From: Atherinomorus stipes
Taxonomy: Eukaryota; Chordata; Actinopteri; Atheriniformes; Atherinidae
Assembly (NCBI GenBank): GCA_023101725.1
Contig: JALJCO010013423.1
Span: 62,001 to 126,000, forward strand
Reading direction: 5' to 3'
Length of the DNA: 64,000 nt
A program made the position numbers and the translations under genes. The notes beneath the pieces were generated by a model. It made no database searches, had not been told where the DNA came from, and saw only the letters and a program-made list of their open reading frames with translations. Positions 28,754 through 40,435 of this stretch are shown one piece after another. Every line of letters starts with the position of its first letter. Position 1 is the stretch's first letter.

Positions 28754-29343
28754 CTGGAGCCTTATCTTGTTTATGTAGAAGATGATGATACATTCTCATA
28801 GTTTGACTAAACTCAGCTTGAATCTAATCCCATCATCTTCCTCTTCGTGTCAGTCGTGTTTGAGAGTAAAAGCTTTTGTCTTAAGGAAGCGATGAGCCAC
28901 GAGAGCAGCTCCACTCACAGGTGTTTACGTCCTTCTTCTCTTCCAGACGCTCACAGAGGTGAGTGGTCGTCTGCTGCCACCTAGTGGCCTGAAACACAAA
29001 CTGCACCTGCAGTCAGAGGGAGGCTTGTTCATGCAGATATAAAGTGAAGAACAGATTTAAATTACCTGTTTAATCCAGTCAGACTAACCTGCTGAGATAA
29101 TCCATTTAAAAGGTGTGTTTGGATTATTTTACCTCCAAATAAACAGAAAATAAAGTCACATTTAAAATGTAAATGGCAGCATTTGTTTGTGAAATCTTGA
29201 TCTTGTTTTGGTTCTGTGCCGGTTTGGGCCGTAGTTTGATCACCTGTTTACATGTTTACTTTGTAATGAGATTACTGTAATCCTGCAGCACAATCTGTGG
29301 TTCTGCCACACTTTAAGTGCCTTTCATCCCAACATACCTCTGT
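28754..29343 (+). pseudogene. Partial duplicate of eif2ak3 C-lobe introns with exon sequence deleted
   Basis: Collinear with eif2ak3 17192-18328. Matching landmarks: ATGTAGAAGA(C/T)GATGATAC, TCATAGTTT, GTTTACGTCC(T/C)(C/T)CTTCT, the acceptor plus first 12 bases of the 17923 exon (28947-28958), GTGAGTGGTCGTCTGCTGCC, GAGGGAGGCTTGTTCATGCA and CACCTGTTTACATGTTTACT. Three blocks are missing: about 17274-17574 (contains exon 17357-17524), about 17602-17821 (contains exon 17613-17714) and 17935-17985 (rest of the third exon). No reading frame remains. Confidence 0.88.
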
Positions 29344-29427
29344 AGGGGTGACATCAGGTAAAATGAGCCACTTAAGGTTTCAGCCTCTTAACTTTTTCAA
29401 ATTTAACAGCAAGTGACTGAAAATTAC

Positions 29428-30237
29428 TTAAAGGGACTTGAGGCAAGATTAAGAAACGAAACTCGCGACTGCTGCTACTGGTGCTTCAGGTAACTGCAGC
29501 CACGAGCAAAGCCGTCACGGGAGCACAAACTGGAACTATAATGTTGTTTACTACGCTTTTTCTCCATAGTTCCACTTTTTAGTGTCTTTCAGTTGATCTG
29601 GATCGTTTTGCTGACGGCAGAATAATCCATAACAATCGCTTACAGTGTTTGAATTTACCGCAACCGGCTTGTCCTATATCAAAACTGCGGATGTAGCGTC
29701 ATTTGACGTCACGTCCACATGGCAGAGCTGGAAAACTATAATGTTGTTTACTGAGCTTTTTCTTCGTAGTTACACTTTTTAGTGTCTTTCAGTTGATCTA
29801 GATTATATTTGGACAGCAGAAGAATCCATAACTATCGCTAACACTGTTTTAATTTAACGTGACCGTCTTTTTCCTGCATCAAAACTGCAGAGAGGGTTGA
29901 AGAAGAAATTTGGTTTTAAAAATTTTTTGGGGGGGTTTGGGAAGGGAATTGAAAAAAAGGTTGGGGGGAAAATGTTAAATTTTATGTAGTTATTAAAGAA
30001 AATTTTTAAAATTTTATTTTTTTTGGATGTAGGTCATTTGACGTCATGTCCGCAGGGCAGCGCGGGAAATTCGGACACTGAATTGCAGCGCATTATGCAG
30101 CACACAGCCTGTTTAAGGCAACGGAGAGAAACATGGGTGTAAACGTTCTTTTTGGTATTTAGCGCTTCATCACCCATTAGTATGAAAAAAAGGGACATTT
30201 ATGTTTGGGTTTTTTTTAAATCCCCAAGTCCCTTTAA
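29428..30237. mobile_element. TTAA-flanked MITE with internal tandem duplication
   Basis: The ends are TTAAAGGGACTTG and CAAGTCCCTTTAA, a perfect inverted pair. Inside, about 205 bp starting ACTATAATGTTGTTTACT is repeated in tandem (about 29533-29735, then 29735-29890 partly), sharing CACTTTTTAGTGTCTTTCAG and TTGATCT. A G/T/A-rich low-complexity patch follows at 29890-30030. Confidence 0.85.
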
Positions 30238-31933
30238 TATTGTTGCTACATGTGTTTTTTTTAACAAAAACATTTGATTTGATTGGTCTGTCGTTGCTTA
30301 TGTAGGCGGGACCACGTTTTGCATCCAGGCTGCAGACAAATTCTTGAAAATTATAAGGTTAATCAGTCAGTATTTAAAAGGTGTGTATCTCAAATAGCTT
30401 ATTTATTTTACATTTTGCGATTCACTTCAACAAATGGATTGTAAAATTTTACTCTGTTAGCTTTATTTTTTATGTAAAAGCATTATTTGTGGGTGGCTCA
30501 ATTTACCAAGATACATTAAGGTAAATTGAACCATGCACTTCAGCTAATATGAGCCCCCAGTTTTGATTGTTCCTTTGATTAAATATCATTTATATTTGAA
30601 CATATCAATATGTCATAACACAATTTAACATATTTGTTCTTATTTCCCCTGTAATTATGCACAGCTAATGCTTGTAAGCATTAGCTTTGGAGCAGGATGC
30701 ATTGTGAGATGCACATGCAGATACATGGATGCATGCATGCACTAACACTAACACTGGAGTTTTAAAATTGTCATGTTAGTGTCGTCCTTGCAATATTTAT
30801 CTAACCTTTAATTAACCAGTAGTTTCTTCCTGCTATTTTTGCAGCCTTTTGTTGCTCCTGTTCCAACTTTTGACAGACTTGTTGCTGCCATCACATTCAC
30901 AATCAATTTATTGTTTCCATAAAATGGTAAAATGCTTCAGTTTCAACATCTGATATGTTGTTTATGTTTTATTAGGAATTAGATATGGGTTGATGAGGTA
31001 TACAAATAATTGTATTCTTCTATCTGAATTTTACACAGCGCTAACTGTGGGATTTGAGGCATTGCTAAATACATATTCACTGAGTACTTAACAGTTTTTT
31101 CAAATGTAATATTATATTGTATGAGCTCTGTGGCAGCTCTGTGTGTTGTGTGTGTGTGTGTGCACTTGTGTACCTATCCAAGTGTGGACTGTTGTGTCGT
31201 TACACATTCACCAACAGGGGACCACTGAACCAACAGGGGACATTTTTTAGGTCCCCTCTTGGACATGCTTTAAATCATGTCAAAAACATGTTATAAACCA
31301 TCTGGAGAATTTTTTAAACTTTTGCCAACAGGGGACCTGGATGTGTGTGTGTGTGTGAGTCAGTGTTCAGCAGCACCACTGCCGGCTGGGGAAGAAATTT
31401 CAACGACCCATTCACACACGTCGCTTTTTACACACCCCAATTAGCATGCCAATAGAGGCCTTTCAGATTGTAGAGTGGCTGACAGACTGACAGACAGGCT
31501 ATCTAGTGAGCAAGCCAGTGTCTTGACCAGTTTATTTGTAATAAAATATAAAAGCTTAGTTTAAGGAGGTATCCTAGATATAGTACTTGAAAAAAATCTG
31601 AATAAAATTTGAAATAAAATGATCATAAGTAAGGTGCTTTCTTTCTCTGTATTTTGATTAATTAATTAAAACTAATTTATCCTTTTTCTGAAGTTCCCAA
31701 ACTTGACTACTTTTAAAAAAATGTTTCAGTCAATTTTAAAAATTAACATTTATCCTCCATCTTTATCTAAAGGAGTAAATTTCATTTGGTAATTTGTATT
31801 ACAGGAAAACATTTCCTCTAGGGCCACATAATATACATTATGATTCTGTGTGAAACAAATAACCAGATGTCTACTTTTTGAACATGTTATTTTTTTTTGC
31901 AGTCAATTTACATTTTTTGCCTCAAACTACATT
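30238..31933. other. Intergenic sequence, no gene seen
   Basis: AT-rich. It holds a (TG)n tract at about 31144-31162, a small perfect hairpin TAATGCTTGTAAGCATTA near 30667, and several CAACAGGGGAC words between 31200 and 31340. Confidence 0.5.
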
Positions 31934-33295
31934 TATAGACAAGTTTCACAGCCAGAACCATGGGAGTAGCCATGTCTGTTAATTTCTGCTAAGAACTTTT
32001 GATTACTGCAGTTACCAGATATTTTACACTGAGGACATATACAGATTAACAACACACACAAAGAGCTCCCAACCTCACTGATTTTTTCCTCTAAAGGGAC
32101 ACAGCAAAAAAGGACAAAATGATAAAAGTGACATAACATGAAGTAATACTTTTCTGTCAGAAAAGGTCCCCACTTGGTTCATATGTAATGACAGGGGTCC
32201 ACTGTTGGCTGGCACAGAATGACATAAGTCCCCACTAAGATGGTACAGGGCGACATACACACATACACAATTCAGATTGGGTGAATAAAGAAGTAGGTAA
32301 CCTAACATATATTTTTAAGACAAATTTATAAATTGAATTTGATTTTAAAAATATCTAAAAATCAGAAAAGTCTTAATCTTCCCCTTACACACCAGTTGTG
32401 TGTCCCTTTCTGAGTTGAGGTGAAATCACAAATTCTGTTATGTTACATTTGAGGGAGATGTGGATTCAGGAGGACAAATTACTCAAGTTATTGCAGTGCA
32501 AACAATTCCTTTTTTTCCTATTTTTTAAAAAAACAAGATGCTCTACAACTTGTACTGGAAAGACACCAGGTGATTGGAAGGTATGACACAACCACACATA
32601 TTTTGATAAGTATACTCCTACCCACTTCTTTGACACACACACACAAAGAGCTCCCGAACTCACTGATTGAAAAATGGATACTGTGAAACCAAAAAAGGGT
32701 TCTGGGACATATTGTACCGTATGTGGTTGCAGAAACTTGTGGAAACAAATAAATATGTACGTTGTAAAGTAAGTGATCTTAGCATAGGACGGCAGCTGGA
32801 GGCTGCAGGACCGACCAGGTCCAGCTTTACAGGTGCAGTCTCCACCTCTCCATCCTCCATAACCATCACCCACAACATTGCTTTTGACAGGAATCATTCA
32901 GACAGTGGCTGGTGGAACATCCACCTTCATGGAGACTAAACTGACGTTTTTGTCTCGACTATCAACACAGCCGACTGTGTCATGATGTGAGTCTATGGTG
33001 CTCCTGTTGAGTCTATGGTGCTCCTGTTTACCACCATGGACTCTACAAAGTAGGAAAATATGTTGCTGGTTGTAACTTTAGTCCATTTCATCATATTCTC
33101 CTCCCAGTTCAATGTCGTAGCAGAGTGAGGAAGAAATAAAACGCCTTCTTTCATATGAAATACATGAGAATGTTCCCATTTTAAAGACATCACTATTGAA
33201 TGTAAATGAACTCAGATCTTACTAGAACAGAAGTGCTAAGCAGAAAATGATCGACTGTAGAAGTAAACCGGAAATGTCTGTGAAACTTGTCTATA
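31934..33295. mobile_element. TATAGACAAGTTTCA element, copy 1, with an internal insertion
   Basis: The ends TATAGACAAGTTTCACAG and CTGTGAAACTTGTCTATA are perfect inverted repeats. The body matches the copy at 57800-58583 (GGACGGCAGC, CTCCATCCTCC, GACAGGAATCAT, CCGACTGTGTCA). About 585 bp of extra sequence is bracketed by a repeated CACACACAAAGAGCTCCC plus about 15 bp (near 32052 and 32637). Confidence 0.8.
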
Positions 33296-33300
33296 GGAAT

Positions 33301-33460
33301 TAGGGATGTCCCGATCCGATCACACGATTGGAAATCAGGCCCGATCACGTGGTTTCAGACTTGATCGGAATCGGCTGTTACATCCTGATCAGGTATCGGA
33401 TAAATGCTTCCTTCACACTGACACGGCAGCGGGCGGCCATGGCCGATGTTGCTTCTCTCT
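33301..33460 (+). mobile_element. hAT-like transposon end
   Basis: TAGGGATGTCCCGATCCGAT followed by several GATCGGA and CCGATCAC words is a typical fish hAT terminal region. Only this end is seen; it runs into the GACAGTCAGAGA microsatellite. Confidence 0.5.
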
Positions 33461-33750
33461 TTGGCCGGAGAGAGAGACATAGTCAGAGAGAGAGACAGCC
33501 AGAGAGAGAGAGACAGTCAGAGAGAAAGAGAGAGAGGGAGCGAGAGACAGTCAGAGAGAGAGACAGTCAGAGAGAGACAGTAAGAGAGAAGTACAGTCAG
33601 GGAGAGAGACAGTCAGAGAGAGAGACAGTCAGAGAGAAAGAGAGAGAGGGAGCGAGAGACAGTCAGAGAGAGAGACAGTCAGAGAGAGACAGTAAGAGAG
33701 AAGTACAGTCAGGGAGAGAGACAGTCAGAGAGAAAGAGAGAGAGGGTAAG
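33461..33750 (+). repeat. (GAGAGACAGTCA)n microsatellite
   Basis: Purine-rich imperfect 12-bp-type repeat. Similar tracts at 34200-34335 and 39440-39560 flank the LINE, suggesting one tract was split by the LINE insertion. Open frames here are repeat artefacts. Confidence 0.9.
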
Positions 33751-34330
33751 AGAGTAAAATAGATGTGTGATGTAGAAAGTTGTTTTGTAACTTCTGTGGT
33801 GTTCTTGTTTTTCAGATGGACATTCTGAAGTCTCAAAGAAGAGAAGCGAGATTCGCCACAATGACACTTCTGATGCAGATCGTCAGTTTACTTTCAGTTT
33901 AATGGGCTGGCACACCCACAATTCATCCTTTCAGCCTTTCAACATATAAAAGGATGAACATGGATTCATAGTGATGTTTCTCTGTGACAGAGGAGGGCGT
34001 TACACCCAGCCAGAGCAGCTTTGCCTCACCACAGAAGAAGAAGAGAAAGAGCACCGATGTGAAAACAAAAGGAAAGTTCTTGTAAATAGCAGGAGTAGAT
34101 CAGGTAACTAGATAAAGACAAATCTTAGATTAAATTGCAATACTGAGGCAGATTTTTAATCCTCTTGTCAGACTTTATCAGAGGAATGGGACAGAGTCAT
34201 GGAGAGAGAGACGGAGTTGGGTAGAGACAGTCAGAAGGAGAGAGACAGAAAGAAGGAGAGACAGTCAGAGAGAAGGAGAGACAGAGAGAGGGAGAGAGAC
34301 AGAGAGAGGGAGAGACAGTCAGAAGGAGAG

Positions 34331-37300
34331 AGTTTGAGTTTTAGAAGGACCTTTATTAAACCAGCCACAAAACTGCGTCAATGCAAAGAAGAAGAGAAAA
34401 AAAACAAACAACTAAATAGAAATAAACAGAAAATAAATAAACCATAAAACAAGTCAGGAAGCGGCAGCTCCCCTATACAGTCGCTAACAAACCACAGACA
34501 CCAGAAACATCTGCATTCAAAAATGCAACACCAAGGAACTGCAACTGAACAGAACACCCCCCGCACCCCCAGATGTCCACAAATGTTTTAGTCTTCTCAG
34601 TCAGTTTATAAAACTCAAACTCCAACCTGAGCCGAGCTGCCAGCATCCCAGTGAGCATCATCACCACGTCCTCCGTCCCCCCACCCCTCACACGGTTCTT
34701 CCTGGTCTTCCAGATAGCAGCTTCGCCTGTCCTGAGATCAGGTTGATCAGCGTGTGGACCTTTTTCCTTTTGACAGTGTAGCGTGGACCATAAATAAACA
34801 ACCAAAAAGAAAAAGTTTCTCCTAACGCCTGAAACCAGGCCCCCACCAAGGAGAAAAGCCCCACCAGCCTACTACACTGCATGAACAGATGGTGGACCGT
34901 CTCAGGTTGTAAACAGAAAGGACAGCCCTCCCCCGTGTCAGGACTGAGGTGTGCCAGATACCTGTTCGTAGCTATGGCCCCATGTACCCCCCTCCACTGG
35001 AGGTCCCCCGTTCTTTTGTCCACAGGGGGCTTGTACAGGGACCGCCAACAGCCCCTCGGGGACAACCCGCTGCCAAAAACCTCTGTCCACTTTGAGGCCT
35101 TCACCCCTGCCAGAGATTGGAGATTGGAGACCTTCACGCTGATCTGATAGACCGCCTTCTTCCCCAACGTCTCGAAGACACCACTCTCCGGGGTCTGAAA
35201 GGACAGCAGAATGTCCACTTCATCCTGCCACTGTCCAACGGCAGGAGAGACAACCAGGGTGGGAAAAGGTATTCAACCCCGTCCTCCCACTGATCCAGAA
35301 CAGTCTGATCCTCAGCAAACAGTCTGAGGGTCCCCGGCAGCGAAGCCTGAACCTCCTCCACCAGCCGGACCAGCAGCCTCCTGGACCTGATGTTCAGCAG
35401 CTCAGACAACCGGGACACAGAAGTCCTCATCAGGTGACCCAGTTTCACACAGCCCCCCTCCTTCAGCCTGGACCTCAGGCTAGCAGAGGACAGAACCTGA
35501 GATGTAATGAAGCTGCTCCCCAGCAGAGACTCCTCCAGGACCCACATCCCCACAGTCAGACTCCTCCAGGACCCACATCCCCACAGTCAGACTCCTCCAG
35601 GACCCACATCCCCACAGTCAGACTCCTCAGGACCCCTCCTCCAGGACCCACATCCCCACAGTCAGACTCCTCAGGACCCACATCCCCACAGTCAGACTCC
35701 TCCAGGACCCACATCCCCACAGTCAGACTCCTCAGGACCCACATCCCCACAGTCAGACTCCTCCAGGACCCACATCCCCACAGTCAGAGACTCCTCCAAG
35801 ACCCACATCCCCACAGTCAGAGACTCCTCCAGGACCCACATCCCCACAGTCAGAGACTCCTCCAGGACCCACATCCCCACAGTCAGAGACTCCTCCAGGA
35901 CCCACATCCTCACAGTCAGAGACTCCTCCAGGACCCACATCCCCACAGTCAGACTCCCTCCAGGACCCACATCCCCACAGTCAGACTCCTCCAGGACCCA
36001 CATCCCCACAGTCACAGACTCCTCCAGGACCCACATCCCCACAGTCACAGACTCCTCCAGGACCCACATCCCCACAGTCACAGACTCCTCCAGGACCCAC
36101 ATCCCCACAGTCAGACTCCTCCAGGACCCACATCCCCACAGTCAGAGGCTCCTCCAGGACCCACATCCCCACAGTCACAGACTCCTCCAGGACCCACATC
36201 CCCACAGTCAGAGGCTCCTCCAGGACCCACATCCCCACAGTCAGACTCCTCCAGGACCCACATCCCCACAGTCAGAGGCTCCTCCAGGACCCACATCCCC
36301 ACAGTCAGAGGTTCCTCCAGGACCCACATCCCCACAGTCAGACTCCTCAGGACCCCTCCTCCAGGACCCACATCCCCACAGTCAGACTCCTCAGGACCCA
36401 CATCCCCACAGTCAGACTCCTCCAGGACCCACATCCCCACAGTCAGACTCCTCAGGACCCACATCCCCACAGTCAGAGACTCCTCCAGGACCCACATCCC
36501 CACAGTCAGAGACTCCTCCAGGACCCACATCCCCACAGTCAGAGACTCCTCCAGGACCCACATCCCCACAGTCAGAGACTCCTCCAGGACCCACATCCCC
36601 ACAGTCAGAGGCTCCTCCAGGACCCACATCCCCACAGAGGCTCCTCCAGGACCCACATCCCCACAGTCAGAGACTCCTCCAGGACCCACATCCCCACAGT
36701 CAGACTCCTCAGGACCCACATCCCCACAGTCAGACTCCTCAGGACCCACATCCCCACAGTCAGACTCCTCCAGGACCCACATCCCCACAGTCAGAAGCTC
36801 CTCCAGGATCCACATCCCCACAGTCACAGACTCCTCCAGGACCCACATCCCCACAGTCACAGACTCCTCCAGGACCCACATCCCCACAGTCAGAGACTCC
36901 TCCAGGACCCACATCCCCACAGTCACAGACTCCTCCAGGACCCACATCCCCACAGTCACAGACTCCTCCAGGACCCACATCCCCACAGTCAGACTCCTCC
37001 AGGACCCACATCCCCACAGTCAGAGACTCCTCCAGGACCCACATCCCCACAGTCACAGACTCCTCCAGGACCCACATCCTCACAGTCAGAGACTCCTCCA
37101 GGACCCACATCCCCACAGTCAGACTCCTCCAGGACCCACATCCCCACAGTCAGACTCCTCCAGGACCCACATCCCCACAGTCACAGACTCCTCCAGGACC
37201 CACATCCCCACAGTCACAGACTCCTCCAGGACCCACATCCCCACAGTCACAGACTCCTCCAGGACCCACATCCCCACAGTCAGACTCCTCCAGGACCCAC

Positions 37301-39441
37301 ATCCCCACAGTCAGAGGCTCCTCCAGGACCCACATCCCCACAGTCACAGACTCCTCCAGGACCCACATCCCCACAGTCAGAGGCTCCTCCAGGACCCACA
37401 TCCCCACAGTCAGAGGCTCCTCCAGGACCCACATCCCCACAGTCAGAGGTTCCTCCAGGACCCACATCCCCACAGTCAGACTCCTCAGGACCCCCTCCTC
37501 CAGGACCCACATCCCCACAGTCAGACTCCTCAGGACCCACATCCCCACAGTCAGACTCCTCCAGGACCCACATCCCCACAGTCAGACTCCTCAGGACCCA
37601 CATCCCCACAGTCAGACTCCTCCAGGACCCACATCCCCACAGTCAGACTCCTCCAGGACCCACATCCCCACAGTCAGAGACTCCTCCAGGACCCACATCC
37701 CCACAGTCAGAGACTCCTCCAGGACCCACATCCCCACAGTCAGAGACTCCTCCAGGACCCACATCCCCACAGTCAGACTCCTCCAGGACCCACATCCCCA
37801 CAGTCAGAGACTCCTCCAGGACCCACATCCCCACAGTCAGAGACTCCTCCAGGACCCACATCCCCACAGTCAGAGGCTCCTCCAGGACCCACATCCCCAC
37901 AGTCAGAGACTCCTCCAGGACCCACATCCCCACAGTCAGACTCCTCAGGACCCACATCCCCACAGTCAGACTCCTCAGGACCCACATCCCCACAGTCACA
38001 GACTCCTCCAGGACCCACATCCCCACAGTCAGACTCCTCCAGGACCCACATCCCCACAGTCAGACTCCTCCAGGACCCACATCCCCACAGTCAGAAGCTC
38101 CTCCAGGATCCACATCCCCACAGTCACAGACTCCTCCAGGACCCACATCCCCACAGTCACAGACTCCTCCAGGACCCACATCCCCACAGTCAGAGACTCC
38201 TCCAGGACCCACATCCCCACAGTCACAGACTCCTCCAGGACCCACATCCCCACAGTCACAGACTCCTCCAGGACCCACATCCCCACAGTCAGACTCCTCC
38301 AGGACCCACATCCCCACAGTCACAGACTCCTCCAGGACCCACATCCTCACAGTCAGAGACTCCTCCAGGACCCACATCCCCACAGTCACAGACTCCTCCA
38401 GGACCCACATCCTCACAGTCAGAGACTCCTCCAGGACCCACATCCCCACAGTCAGACTCCTCCAGGACCCACATCCCCACAGTCAGACTCCTCCAGGACC
38501 CACATCCCCACAGTCACAGACTCCTCCAGGACCCACATCCCCACAGTCAGACTCCTCCAGGACCCACATCCCCACAGTCAGACTCCTCCAGGACCCACAT
38601 CCCCACAGTCACAGACTCCTCCAGGACCCACATCCCCACAGTCACAGACTCCTCCAGGACCCACATCCCCACAGTCAGACTCCTCCAGGACCCACATCCC
38701 CACAGTCAGAGGCTCCTCCAGGACCCACATCCCCACAGTCACAGACTCCTCCAGGACCCACATCCCCACAGTCAGAGGCTCCTCCAGGACCCACATCCCC
38801 ACAGTCAGACTCCTCCAGGACCCACATCCCCACAGTCAGAGGCTCCTCCAGGACCCACATCCCCACAGTCAGAGGTTCCTCCAGGACCCACATCCCCACA
38901 GTCAGAGGTTCCTCCAGGACCCACATCCCCACAGCCAGAGGCTCCTTCCGTTGGATCCGGAGGACCTGCCACGCCTGCAGGACAGACCTGTAGAACGGCG
39001 TGAGACCAGACAGATCCGTGGACCCCTGCTGTAGCAGAAACAGATGTTTATCGTAGCCCAGACCTCCAGCCCTCCTCAGCAGCAAGCAGGGGAGGTCCGT
39101 CCACGGCAGACCACAGCTGTACAGCAGCTTCTGAGCCGTCAACAGCCTGAAGGCCGAGATCCGGGATGCAATATCCACCAGGCCCTGCCCCCCTTCTTGC
39201 ACTGGGAGGTACAGTACGGCTGCTCGCAGCCAGTGCACCCCAGACCAAAAGAAGTTCACCATTGCCCTCTGGAGATCCTCAACCAGACCCCTTGGCGGGG
39301 TTAAGACCATCAATCTGTGCCACAAAGTCGAGGCTGCCAGGTTATTGACAATGAGGGTTCATCCCCGATAGGAAAGCTGAGCCAGCAGCCATTTCCATTT
39401 GGTTAGTCTGGCACACACCCGGTCCACAACACCCTCCCAGG
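34331..39441 (-). mobile_element. 5'-truncated Tx1-like LINE, expanded by an internal minisatellite
   Basis: Minus-strand pieces of the ORF2 C-terminus lie on both sides of the minisatellite. Right side: VNFFWSGVHWLRAAVLYLPV, EGGQGLVD, SGLTPFYRSVLQAWQVLRI. Left side: a LLGSSFITSQVL block, then GDLQWRGVHGAIATNRYLA and CPFCLQPETVHHLFMQCSRL, the zinc-knuckle-like end of Tx1-type LINEs. The 3' end (34331 side) carries AATAAAGG. Only the end of the reverse-transcriptase ORF is present, so the copy is 5'-truncated, and it is frameshifted. Confidence 0.85.
35525..38950. repeat. 3.4 kb minisatellite of 28/31/33-bp units derived from LINE ORF2 codons
   Basis: The unit is CTCCTCCAGGACCCACATCC then CCACAGTCAGA with a variable linker (CAGA, CAGAGA, CACAGA, or CTCAGG lacking 3 bp), about 110 copies. 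On the LINE coding strand the 33-bp form reads PL(A/T)VGMWVLEE. Large blocks repeat too: 36791-37022 and 38091-38322 are essentially identical and 1300 bp apart, and a distinctive short-unit cluster recurs at 35621, 36341 and 37479. Stops are absent, so several frames stay open for over 1,000 codons; these are not genes. Confidence 0.97.
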
Positions 39442-40224
39442 AGGGAGAGAGAAGGAGAGACAGTCAGAAAGAAGGAGAGACAGTCGAAAAGAAGGAGAGA
39501 CAGTCAGAGAGAGAGAGAGAGAGATAGTGAGGCAGAGAGAGAGACAGTCAGGGGAGAGGGAGACAGATGGATACCTAACCAATGTTGTTCTCTGCCTCAT
39601 TTTTTTTTTATCAATACCCAAAATAAGCATGAAAAGGTCTTGGACTGAGTCAGAACGATGCGCCGTGGAAAAGCACCTCTCAAGATTCATTGCAGAGCGA
39701 CAGGTCCCTGAAGGAACCCTGCACTGCATGCATCCAGCAGGAAAAAGATCTGGGTAACAGGTCCTGGAAGGACGTTAAGAACTATGTGTATAACAAAATA
39801 GTGACACTGAACCGGCAGTCAGCCTCCAAAAAGAATCTGTTCTAATGAAAACCTACGTTTAATGTTCATTCGCACCTTTGTTAAGAGACAGGAAGAGACG
39901 GGCATGAAAACACAGAAAAGGCCAGATAAAGAGCAGATAGATGGATGGAAAAGCAAGCGAGAGAGATGAAGGAAATACATTCATTCAGAAAGTACGAGAG
40001 AGACAGATTAAAAGACAGGCAAAGAAATGGAGAATCAAGAAACAATTTTGCAGAAAAGAGAAATATTTGTTTTTGTTCAGTTCTGTCTGATCTCAGTTTA
40101 TACATAACTGTCGGTGCTGGAATTTAAAAAATACAGTTTGTTCTAAACTTGAGCAAGTTAATAAATTTTGCTTGTTAAAACTTCCAGGATTGCCATTTTA
40201 TTCTCATTTTCAAGTTGTCATATA

Positions 40225-40435
40225 TACTACTCACAAAAAGTTCAGGATATTCAACTTTTGTTTTTTGGAGAACGGAATGATGCAGAATAAACATTTAACC
40301 ATTGAACAATGTTCATGTGCATTTAAAAGTTTAGAGAAAGTTTAATTCAGTTCACCTGGAAAGGTTGGAGTGGATTTTACATTCATTCTGACATCATACA
40401 AAAAGCCAAATATCACTAACTTTTTGTGAGTAGTG
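40225..40435. mobile_element. Tc1/mariner-type MITE, compact copy
   Basis: TA-flanked. The ends TACTACTCACAAAAAGTT and AACTTTTTGTGAGTAGTG are inverted repeats. 211 bp, noncoding. Same family as 16039-17122, opposite orientation. Confidence 0.85.

Larger units (their letters stand above)
33816..39846 (+). pseudogene. Broken multi-exon gene of a teleost multicopy type, split by a LINE
   Basis: Candidate exon 1 (33816-33880) follows tttttcag and can read GHSEVSKKRSEIRHNDTSDA. Candidate exon 2 (about 33990-34075) follows gtgacag and reads EGVTPSQSSFASPQKKKRKS. The last exon (about 39629-39846) begins KRSWTESERCAVEKHLSRFI and ends NRSWKDVKNYVYNKIVTLNR plus about 10 residues. I associate the basic Trp-containing C-terminus with uncharacterised multicopy fish proteins; no function is claimed. 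The last exon has a frame change near 39720-39735, and exon 2 lacks a good donor (GAAAGT where GTAAGT is expected). Between exons 2 and 3 sit 5 kb of LINE and microsatellite. Confidence 0.45.

Noticed and set aside
32466..32897. 143-codon minus-strand ORF
   Set aside because: It lies across the TATAGACAAG element and its insertion; the sister copy at 57.8 kb does not keep the frame.
33328..33762. 144-codon Arg/Glu-rich ORF
   Set aside because: Product of the GAGAGACAGTCA microsatellite and a hAT end.
35434..39034. Two + strand ORFs of more than 1,100 codons (Pro/Ser/His-rich) and many minus-strand GMWVLEES/GDVGPGG ORFs
   Set aside because: All arise from the stop-free 28/31/33-bp minisatellite read in different frames; unit lengths not divisible by three rule out a maintained protein repeat.
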